Origin: Christensenella sp. UBA1385 | GTDB lineage: Bacteria > Bacillota > Clostridia > Christensenellales > Aristaeellaceae | DNA length: 10,007 nt | Assembly: GCA_002305755.1 (NCBI GenBank) | Contig: DBQV01000030.1 | Coordinates: 1-10,007, forward strand | Reading direction: 5' to 3' | Shown here: positions 1-5,980 of the stretch, piece after piece | Layout of the letters: every line of letters starts with the position of its first letter | Position numbering within the stretch: position 1 is the first letter of the stretch | The notes under the pieces: model-generated | What the model saw: the letters and a program-made list of their open reading frames with translations, nothing else | Told to the model about the DNA's origin: nothing | The model's database searches: none | Made by a program: the position numbers and the translations under genes

Positions 1-833
1 TTTTGGGCATGGATCGTCAGCGGCACACGGTAATAGATCGTGATTTCGTTCTCAAGACCGTTTTCATTGACCCCGGCAGCGATCTTATGGCTGCCCGGGG
101 CGCTAACCGGCACGGCGCCAGCATAGGCGTCATACAGCTTGGGGTCGCCCGATGCGGTGGCGGCTTTGAGAGGCATGTCCTCGTCTATCTTATAGCTGCC
201 CGTCTGGTCGGCCGCGACAGGGGTCGTGGTGCCCTGCAGGTAATGGTGGATGGTATAGTCGGCCCGTGTCAGCGTGTTGGTGACCATCAGCTCGGTACTC
301 TCGCCCGCCCAGACCACGCTTTGCGGGCCCTGATAGGTATAGTAGCCCACCGTTTGCCCGGCCGATGCAACGGCCGTTTCACCTATCGCGGTCTCGCTCA
401 GGGTAAAGGTGGCGGGCGAGGCGCTGACCGTCTCCGCCGTCGCCGATACAGTCACATCATAGACATGCAGGTCATGAAGCACAGTGCTATATTGATTCTC
501 CGCATTCAGCGTCACGACCTTGTGCAGATCTGCGTAGGCGGAGCTGGTCAGGTCCACCGTCACCTCTGTGCGGCGGCTGCTATTCTTCTCATCTTTCCAG
601 CTCTTTGTGACCTTCACATCGCCACGGATGAGCGAGTAATACATCTTCAGCACCAACTGCTCGCCATTCTTGTTTGCCACGATGGTGCCGCTCTGCGTGG
701 AGTGCCAGGTTTCAAACTCATAGCCCGGATAACTGCGCATCTGCGCTTGCGCGGTCAGGCCGATCTGCCCGCCCCTTGTCTGCTCCGACAGCAGGATATA
801 ACTGCCGCTGCTGAAGCCCTCGGGGTCTTCGAT
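1..833 (-). pseudogene. In-frame 3' continuation of the surface-protein gene beyond the TAG (partial, runs off window)
   Basis: Reading on from the TAG in the same minus-strand frame gives 277 codons with no stop up to the window edge. The sequence is clearly protein-like and matches the style of the upstream part. It has the remainder of a repeat module (GYEFETW and LVLKMYY, continuation residues about 1-67) and a Cna-B-like domain (about 72-188, opening VKVTKSWKDE and closing LMVTNTL). A further Y-rich module follows (about 192-268, opening YTIHHYLQG and closing ITIYYR). No signal peptide or ribosome binding site lies just after the TAG, so it is unlikely to be a separate secreted gene. It is either the dead 3' part of a nonsense-mutated gene, a read-through extension, or the result of a single-base sequence error. 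The Cna-B assignment rests on motif recognition. Confidence 0.75.
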
Positions 834-3557
834 CTAATACTGGGTCTTATAGGCAGCATACAGGTCGCTTGGCAGATAGTAAAAGATAAAGTGATTCTGC
901 TCCGCATCATAAGAAAGCTGGCGCGACAGCTGGGCCGGGGCCATGGGTACGTAGCCGGGGATAGAAGGGGCTGTGACGGTCACATAGTATTCGTTAGGTT
1001 CGCCGTTCACGTGCTCATTATAAATTTCTTCCCCTGTATCCGAACGGCGGCCGATGATGTCATAGCCAAAAGGATCCTTCGCCTTATATTTAAACTGGAT
1101 CAGGTTGTTTGTGGGCTGCAGCACCAGCGTTTTGATGGGGCGGTCCACCAGATAGCCGCCAAGGGAGGGGCTTTGCTCGCTGACCGTCTGGCCGACATAG
1201 TAACCGCTGCGCGTGACGGCGGGCAGGGCGGCAATGGGCTCAAGGGTATCGGCGTCCACATATTCCACCCGATAGGAGATGTTGTTATTCAGCTTCCACT
1301 GGGCATAGACAGCCGTATCCTGCTGCACGGCGCCTCCCAGAGAGAAGGCGGCGCCGGATGCGCCCGCAAAGCGCCAGGTGACAAAATCGTAGCCCGGATT
1401 GACGGGCGCGGGAAGGCTCTGGTTGGGATCGGTGTCCAGCACCTGCTGCACCGACTGGCCGTGGGGCACGTAGATGGTGGCATACGGCACGCTGTCGCCC
1501 GCCTGCCGGTAGAAACTGACGGTGTGGATGGGCGCCTTCCATTTGGCAAACAGTTCCAGGTCGCCCTTGGGCATAGTGGCGCTGGGCCAGTCTACCTGAT
1601 CCTGGGCCTCTGCCTGATAATACCAGCCGTCAAAGATATAGGTGACGCCGTCCTTTTCATAGGTGGTGCCTATATAGCTTTCTGGCTCATAGCCGCTCAG
1701 CTTGGCGCCGTACATGATACCGTCAACCGCCTCCGGCGGGGTCGGCCCGCCCTGGGTGTTGAAGGAGAGCGTGCTGCGGATGCGGTCGTAATAGAAAACA
1801 AAATCAGGATTGCCGCCGCCGCTGCCAACATACTGCATTCCATCGATGTCTTTGGCGCTCAACGAATCCGAGTTAGAGTAGTATTCCTGCGAATAGTCTG
1901 AGCTTTTGATATAATATTTGCCATTATACAGCGTGCCGCCGCTCTCGTCCGGCAGTCTCTCCAGCATATAGCTGACTGTCTTTTGGGAGGCTTGCGCCCA
2001 CTGTGCCGTCAGCGTAACGCCGGTGCCGTTTGAGGGCAGCATGTCCGCGGTAATGTCCCAGCGCTGGGTGACCCAAAGGGTGTTGACAAAGCTCGGCCGC
2101 CACCCGGTAAATCTGTAATTGTAATAGTATCCGTGCGTGAATGTCGCGTTTACCGGGGAGGGCCACTTGCCCGTCAGGCTCTCGCCATAGCGGGCCGTCA
2201 GACTGTATATTTTGTCATTGTCCCTGTAGGTCGTTCCCTGAAATACCATCTGATTATAACGACCATTAAGAGAAGACAAATAAAATGTATAAGTAAATAC
2301 GATCAGGTCGGAATAAACATTGACCACGGTCGAGCCGTCGCCCTGCACGACCGCGCTGTCACTTTTGGCAAACCTTGAAATGGGTATGGACTGTCCGGCG
2401 GCGTTGGTCACACGCCTGACCGGCGCAGTGGTTTCCTGGACGGTGGATCCAACCGTCGCACCCGTTACGACACGGGAGGATTCAAAATTATACTTGGTCA
2501 AATCATTGGCGTCCTGCAGCCAGTAGACCACGGTATAGCTGGCCTTCAGCGGCGTCCACACCGCGTACAGGCTGACATCCTTGGACGGCATGGTGGAAAA
2601 CGTATAAGGCGCATCCGTTGACTCATCATACCAGCCCGCAAAGGCGTAGCCCGTGCGGGTGGGGTCTGAAGGGGCCGAAATGAGCGCGCCGTATCTGTGC
2701 CCTTCCGGTTCCTCATAGGTGCCGCCCCGGCTGTCAAAGCTCAGATTATAGGTGTTGCGGGTGTAATAGACCTGAAGCACGGTGCTGCCTTCCGGCACCA
2801 CCTTGGCCCGCAGCTCCTGGCCCGGGCGCAGGGTAAAACCCTCATAGACGGGAGCCTCCTCCTCCTTGACCTCCACATAGGTGCCGGTGGTCGCCGTGCC
2901 GGTCAGAGTGTCCTTCACCGTATAGCCGTCCTCTGGATCAAGCTCCTCCAGCAGGTATTCAATTCTGTACCCTGTGCTGCCGCTGGGCCCATAGTAGACG
3001 TATACCTGCTTGGCGGTCTGGCCCTCCCAGGAATCATCGCCCGCGGTGCCGGAAACTTCAGACGTTTCCGCCACATAGCCCGTCACATCAGGGCTCTTAA
3101 TAGAATACCCTTCGTCTACAGCGTAAGTATTGATCACCGTCTCTGCGGCGACCTTGTTATCCTCCTTAAACAGGTAGTAGACGGTCAGGGTGTATTTGTT
3201 CTGCGTGGACCAGATGGCGGTATAGGTGGTATCCGCCTGAATGTAGGAAACATTGGCCGGTACCCAGCCGCGGAATTCATACCCCTCCCGCGTGGGCGTC
3301 TGCGGAATGCCGTTGTCGCGCATCAGATCGTCGCGGAACGTATTGTAGGAAACATTCGAGATGACCACCTGCGGCGTCACGCCATCATCATAGTTAAAGG
3401 TCACCGTATAGCCGCCGCTGCGCGCAAGCATGGCGTTGACAAAACTGCGGGTATCCAGCAGATCCGACACCGTTTCCGCCAGGACGTCCACCGGCGAAGA
3501 AGTGATCAGCATGATCACCGCCAGCAGCAGGGCTGTCCATCTTTTTATCCGCAGCAT
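834..3557 (-). CDS. Large secreted InlB B-repeat / MucBP-like surface protein, interrupted by an in-frame TAG
   Basis: Secreted, probably adhesive or wall-associated protein; 907 residues from the chosen start to a TAG at 834-836. The start at 3557 is preferred over in-frame ATGs 36 and 18 bp upstream, because AGAGAGG sits 6 nt before it and translation then begins directly with a signal peptide (KRW, hydrophobic core, VLA cleavage near residue 27). After it come InlB/Listeria-Bacteroides-type repeats (about residues 50-116, 270-334, 596-673, 678-754), recognisable by GY.F.GW and a closing Y.A.W. They alternate with beta-rich modules opening with Y.V.Y-type strands (about 122-190, 197-267, 341 onward, 530-590) and two MucBP-like modules (about 762-825 and 832-894). 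It lies 46 bp after the small secreted gene and is probably co-transcribed. The frame continues downstream of the TAG, so this is not a natural C-terminus. No anchor is visible because the true end lies outside the window. The ligand is unknown. Confidence 0.85.
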   Translation of the reverse strand: MLRIKRWTALLLAVIMLITSSPVDVLAETVSDLLDTRSFVNAMLARSGGYTVTFNYDDGVTPQVVISNVSYNTFRDDLMRDNGIPQTPTREGYEFRGWVPANVSYIQADTTYTAIWSTQNKYTLTVYYLFKEDNKVAAETVINTYAVDEGYSIKSPDVTGYVAETSEVSGTAGDDSWEGQTAKQVYVYYGPSGSTGYRIEYLLEELDPEDGYTVKDTLTGTATTGTYVEVKEEEAPVYEGFTLRPGQELRAKVVPEGSTVLQVYYTRNTYNLSFDSRGGTYEEPEGHRYGALISAPSDPTRTGYAFAGWYDESTDAPYTFSTMPSKDVSLYAVWTPLKASYTVVYWLQDANDLTKYNFESSRVVTGATVGSTVQETTAPVRRVTNAAGQSIPISRFAKSDSAVVQGDGSTVVNVYSDLIVFTYTFYLSSLNGRYNQMVFQGTTYRDNDKIYSLTARYGESLTGKWPSPVNATFTHGYYYNYRFTGWRPSFVNTLWVTQRWDITADMLPSNGTGVTLTAQWAQASQKTVSYMLERLPDESGGTLYNGKYYIKSSDYSQEYYSNSDSLSAKDIDGMQYVGSGGGNPDFVFYYDRIRSTLSFNTQGGPTPPEAVDGIMYGAKLSGYEPESYIGTTYEKDGVTYIFDGWYYQAEAQDQVDWPSATMPKGDLELFAKWKAPIHTVSFYRQAGDSVPYATIYVPHGQSVQQVLDTDPNQSLPAPVNPGYDFVTWRFAGASGAAFSLGGAVQQDTAVYAQWKLNNNISYRVEYVDADTLEPIAALPAVTRSGYYVGQTVSEQSPSLGGYLVDRPIKTLVLQPTNNLIQFKYKAKDPFGYDIIGRRSDTGEEIYNEHVNGEPNEYYVTVTAPSIPGYVPMAPAQLSRQLSYDAEQNHFIFYYLPSDLYAAYKTQY

Positions 3558-3603
3558 ATTAAACCTCTCTTCCATCACTCGCAAAAACGGCAAACGGCAG
3601 CGC

Positions 3604-4473
3604 TCAGGGCTGCTCGGTCACAACGGCGCGCCAGATATAATAGTAGCTCTCCGTCGTCAGGATGAAGGAATGGGTGTCCCCTCCGACACCATCGGAAACA
3701 AACAAACCGTTTCGCGCATCCTCTTCATTGCGGGCGTACTGCCAGTCGATCTGCGCGTTCAATCCATCATAGCCGATCAGCTCCGCGCTCAGCAGGATGG
3801 TGTCGCCCGCCTTGGGCTTATCGCTGAGTATGGACATGGACAGCCTGACCGCTTTTTCCGGCGCGGCTGTTGCCTGCGGGGCTTCGGTCGCTTCGCGGGT
3901 TTGCGGCTGCTCTAAAGGAGAAGGGCTCTCCTGCTCAGCGGGCTGCTCCGGCTCGGCAGGCTGCTCCGCTTCGGCAGAATCAGCCGCCATGATGGGCTGC
4001 TCCGCTCCGGCGGCGCTCTCCTGTTCGGCAGGCTGCTCCACGGTCAGCGGCAGATACAGCGCGCACAGATAAAGGGTCTCGGTGATCGGTGTATCCAGCA
4101 CGAACTCCTTATCCTGCCTGCCCTGAAGCTGTTCATCCACCCGATACCAGTAGGCAAAAGCCATTCCCTCCGGCTCAGGGATCCGGAAAGGCTGCGTGGC
4201 CTTCTCTCCTCCTGGCAGATTTTCCGTATACAAGAGCACGCCGTCCATTCCATAATAATAGACAGTGTAAAACGCTTGTTCAGCAGGCGCTTCCGCCTGC
4301 GCGGGGGCTTCCTCCTGCGCGGGCGCTTCCTCCTGAGCGGGCGCTTCCTCCTGCGCGGGGGCTTCCGTCTGCACAGGGCTCTCCGTCTCCTCTGCCCGCG
4401 ATACCCGTCCAGCCAGAGAAAACACCATGGCAACTGCAAGCACCAGCGCCAGCTTGCGAATGTAGCTCTTCAT
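3604..4473 (-). CDS. Small secreted protein: A/E/P repeats, InlB-type repeat, Ig-like C-terminal domain
   Basis: A 289-residue secreted protein of unknown function. GGGAGG lies about 4 nt before the ATG. Residues 1-27 form a signal peptide (KSYIRK, hydrophobic stretch, then SRA). Residues 36-65 are an Ala-Pro-Ala-Gln-Glu-Glu hexapeptide repeat. Residues 68-141 resemble one InlB/Flg_new-type repeat (YTVYYYG, FAYWYRV, LYLCALY). Residues 146-200 are a second low-complexity Glu/Gln/Pro/Ala linker. Residues 205-287 look like an Ig-like beta domain (KAGDTILLSAELIGYDG, IDWQYA, YYYIWRAVV) of a kind common in clostridial surface proteins. It ends in TGA directly after that domain, with no sortase motif or membrane anchor, so it may be released or held non-covalently. 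It is first in an apparent two-gene operon with the large repeat protein, suggesting a joint role at the cell surface. The domain calls are from motif recognition, not a search. Confidence 0.82.
   Translation of the reverse strand: MKSYIRKLALVLAVAMVFSLAGRVSRAEETESPVQTEAPAQEEAPAQEEAPAQEEAPAQAEAPAEQAFYTVYYYGMDGVLLYTENLPGGEKATQPFRIPEPEGMAFAYWYRVDEQLQGRQDKEFVLDTPITETLYLCALYLPLTVEQPAEQESAAGAEQPIMAADSAEAEQPAEPEQPAEQESPSPLEQPQTREATEAPQATAAPEKAVRLSMSILSDKPKAGDTILLSAELIGYDGLNAQIDWQYARNEEDARNGLFVSDGVGGDTHSFILTTESYYYIWRAVVTEQP
4279..4368 (-). repeat. Five tandem 18-bp units coding for E/T-E-A-P-A-Q
   Basis: Five in-frame 18-bp units encode TEAPAQ, EEAPAQ three times, then the diverged AEAPAE. On the plus strand the units at 4297-4314, 4315-4332, 4333-4350 and 4351-4368 differ from one another at only a few positions, while 4279-4296 is more degenerate. 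The unit is a multiple of three, so gain or loss of copies would change the length of the extended linker after the signal peptide without breaking the frame. Confidence 0.9.
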
Positions 4474-4489
4474 GCAACCTCCCGGTACT

Positions 4490-4511
4490 ACATGTTAAAT
4501 CAAAAACATGT
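4490..4511. promoter_or_regulatory. Perfect 7-bp inverted repeat in the leader of the surface operon
   Basis: ACATGTT at 4490-4496 and AACATGT at 4505-4511 are perfect inverted copies separated by 8 bp. Each arm also contains the self-palindrome ACATGT. The repeat lies between the predicted promoter and the ribosome binding site of the small secreted gene (start 4473). It could be a repressor operator or a weak RNA hairpin; there is no direct evidence for either. Confidence 0.4.
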
Positions 4512-4564
4512 TCCTGTTCTTCAATGGGTAATCAACAAAGGGGCATTTCCTGTCCCCTGTCTGC

Positions 4565-4593
4565 ATCATAACGCATAACTATGGAAACATCAA
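4565..4593 (-). promoter_or_regulatory. Predicted sigma-A promoter of the surface-protein operon
   Basis: Reading the minus strand, a -35 box TTGATG (4588-4593) is followed by a 17-bp spacer and a -10 box TATGAT (4565-4570), one base from consensus. Transcription would start near 4558, giving a leader of about 85 nt before the ATG at 4473. The promoter lies downstream of the predicted cdaR terminator, so the surface operon appears to be a separate unit from cdaR. Confidence 0.6.
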
Positions 4594-4614
4594 CTATAAT
4601 TTTGTCAACACGAG

Positions 4615-4638
4615 AAATAAAACGCCGGATCCCGCGCG
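4615..4638 (-). terminator. Predicted intrinsic terminator of cdaR
   Basis: Five bases after the cdaR TGA, the minus strand can form a GC-rich hairpin (4623-4638). It has three base pairs, a one-base bulge, three more pairs and a 3-nt loop, and is followed by TTTTATTT. The stem is short, so termination may be partial. Its place between cdaR and the promoter of the next operon supports the call. Confidence 0.5.
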
Positions 4639-4643
4639 CCTTT

Positions 4644-5786
4644 TCACGCTTCCTTCATAAACAGCAGCGCCAGCGTGTACAGCGGCACGTTTTCAAGCGC
4701 CCGCGGATCACGCCCTGTCAGGGAGGTCAGCCTGTTCAGCTTGTACTGCAGCGTGTTCTTGTGCATGAAGTGAGCCTCGGCCGTACGGGTGATGGAGCCG
4801 TTCATGCGGTAAAGCGTGGCGATCAGCGGAGCGTACTCCCGCATACCGTCGCGGCCAAGCCCGCGAAGAAGATGGCTCACAAAGGTCTCCTTGGTCTCCC
4901 GCGGGATATCGTCCAGAAACATCTCATAGGTAACGTCGTCATAGAACATGATCTGCTCCTCCGGACGGGCGGCGCAGGCCTGCAGCGCCTTGTTGGCCTT
5001 GGTCCAGGCCTCGTGCATGGAGACACGCCCGGCGTCCTCCGCCCGGTCGACGCCCGCCAGCAGCCTCACCCGAAACTGGCGCATCACACCGTCCGTCAGC
5101 CGGCGGACGAAACGCAGCATGCCCTCGTCATCCTGCGCGGGCACCAGGCAGATCATCACCGAGGCGGTCTTGGAAAAAATCGCGCCCTCCGTATGATCCA
5201 AGGCCTGCCGCACCCAGCGGTTGATGCTGTCGATCAGCTCCTGTCCGGGCCTTGAATCTGTATAGCGGGTGATATCCTCGATGCGCAGCGCCGTCACGCG
5301 CCGCGCCAGCGCGACGTCGATGCCCTGCGCGGCCGCGCGCCGCAGAAAGGAAGGGTCCGACGGGTTCTGCTCCAGCATGATCCAGTCATCCAGAAAGCGG
5401 GTGCGGATGCGGCTCTCCAGCTTGCGCCGCTGCTGCTCGTCGCTCTCGCGCAGCAGGATCTCCGTCATCTTCTTGATGATCTGGCCGTACTTGCGCACCT
5501 GCGCCGGCTCGCCCGTGATGCCGATGGCCCCCACCAGGCGGGTTTCCATCATCAGCGGCAGATTGCAGCCCATGCGCGCGCCCTCGTACTCATTGTCCCG
5601 GTAGACGGTCAGCTCGGCGAGCCCTTCCCGGATCATCATAGCCACGCCGCCGTGGAAGCTTCCCACGCGCTCGGGGGTGGCGCTGGCCAGTATGAAGCCC
5701 TTAGCGTCCATAAAGTTGAGCTGCTGCCCCAGCACGCCGCCCAGCTCGTCAATGATCTCCTGCGCTACTTCTCTTGAGATGGTCAT
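4644..5786 (-). CDS. cdaR: CdaR-family (sugar diacid / glycerate type) transcriptional regulator
   Basis: DNA-binding regulator of 380 residues, close to the 385 of E. coli CdaR. The start at 5786 has AGGAGG five bases upstream and opens with the family-typical MTISREVAQEIIDELGG; in-frame extension to 5852 has no such support. Residues about 4-115 form the putative sugar-diacid recognition domain, with the usual S...R.G..H pattern (S35, R40, H45) and a conserved VGAIGITG stretch. The middle (about 150-265) resembles the GGDEF-like linker domain of CdaR/PucR proteins. Residues about 318-376 are the PucR-type helix-turn-helix (LYRMNGSITRTAEAHFMHKNTLQYKL..L). E. coli CdaR activates galactarate, glucarate and glycerate genes. 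Divergence from a GntP permease and glycerate kinase suggests that glycerate or a related acid is the effector here. The intergenic repeats are its likely sites; this last step is inference. The symbol indicates the family, not proven orthology. Confidence 0.92.
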   Translation of the reverse strand: MTISREVAQEIIDELGGVLGQQLNFMDAKGFILASATPERVGSFHGGVAMMIREGLAELTVYRDNEYEGARMGCNLPLMMETRLVGAIGITGEPAQVRKYGQIIKKMTEILLRESDEQQRRKLESRIRTRFLDDWIMLEQNPSDPSFLRRAAAQGIDVALARRVTALRIEDITRYTDSRPGQELIDSINRWVRQALDHTEGAIFSKTASVMICLVPAQDDEGMLRFVRRLTDGVMRQFRVRLLAGVDRAEDAGRVSMHEAWTKANKALQACAARPEEQIMFYDDVTYEMFLDDIPRETKETFVSHLLRGLGRDGMREYAPLIATLYRMNGSITRTAEAHFMHKNTLQYKLNRLTSLTGRDPRALENVPLYTLALLFMKEA

Positions 5787-5825
5787 GCGCGCCTCCTCGC
5801 CGCCAAGCGGCCCGCTTTGTTCTCC

Positions 5826-5886
5826 GTAACAAAAAACCAGTCTGTTTTCCACGAAAACTCCGCCAGAACGCGCCTCTTTTTGTTAC
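5826..5886. promoter_or_regulatory. Paired 10-bp inverted sites in the cdaR-gntP divergent region
   Basis: GTAACAAAAA (5826-5835) and its exact reverse complement TTTTTGTTAC (5877-5886) flank 41 bp. The arm centres are 51 bp apart, close to five turns of B-DNA, so a protein bound at both would sit on the same face. Relative to the predicted gntP start near 5930, the arms centre at about -48 and -99, typical activator positions. Binding by CdaR is inference. A very long stem-loop is the alternative, but less likely in untranscribed spacer DNA. Confidence 0.5.
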
Positions 5887-5889
5887 AGA

Positions 5890-5907
5890 GTGTATAGGAG
5901 CATACAC
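5890..5907. promoter_or_regulatory. 18-bp palindrome overlapping the gntP -35 region
   Basis: GTGTAT at 5890-5895 and ATACAC at 5902-5907 form a perfect inverted repeat with a 6-bp centre. It covers the place where the gntP -35 box should be (5895-5900), which has no good consensus match, and starts four bases after the proximal GTAACAAAAA-type arm. A dimeric regulator bound here would block or replace -35 contacts. It also overlaps the candidate cdaR promoter on the other strand. Confidence 0.45.
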
Positions 5908-5927
5908 CCGTTTTATGTATAATACAA
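5899..5927 (-). promoter_or_regulatory. Weak candidate promoter for cdaR
   Basis: On the minus strand TTGTAT (5922-5927) and TATGCT (5899-5904) are spaced by 17 bp. Both boxes match consensus only partly. If real, it lies face to face with the gntP promoter, so the two would compete for polymerase and cdaR would have a leader of about 100 nt. Confidence 0.3.
5918..5923 (+). promoter_or_regulatory. -10 box of gntP (no consensus -35)
   Basis: A perfect TATAAT lies 57 bp before the gntP start codon. The hexamers 16-18 bp upstream (near 5894-5901) do not resemble TTGACA. A consensus -10 without a -35 is common in activator-dependent promoters and fits control by the divergent CdaR. Transcription would start near 5930. 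Confidence 0.55.
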
Positions 5928-5980
5928 GTAAATCAGAAGCGGCCGCAGAATATGCCGCTCAGTTCATAGGAGGTGATTTT

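Noticed and set aside
834..836. TAG read as pyrrolysine
   Set aside because: Known pyrrolysine proteins are mainly methylamine methyltransferases; nothing here points to such an enzyme or to Pyl genes. A nonsense change is simpler.
3..1901. Long plus-strand open frame of 632 codons opposite the surface-protein gene
   Set aside because: It has no ribosome binding site or recognisable protein, and it mirrors a minus-strand frame with clear repeat domains; long antisense frames are common in GC-rich genes.
2697..3665. Plus-strand open frame spanning the start of the large surface gene
   Set aside because: Antisense shadow: low-complexity His/Arg/Ile-rich translation, and it crosses the gene boundary and start region of well-supported minus-strand genes.
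4603..4608. Perfect TTGACA on the minus strand as -35 for the surface operon
   Set aside because: At 16-18 bp downstream there is no acceptable -10; the TTGATG/TATGAT pair nearby fits better.
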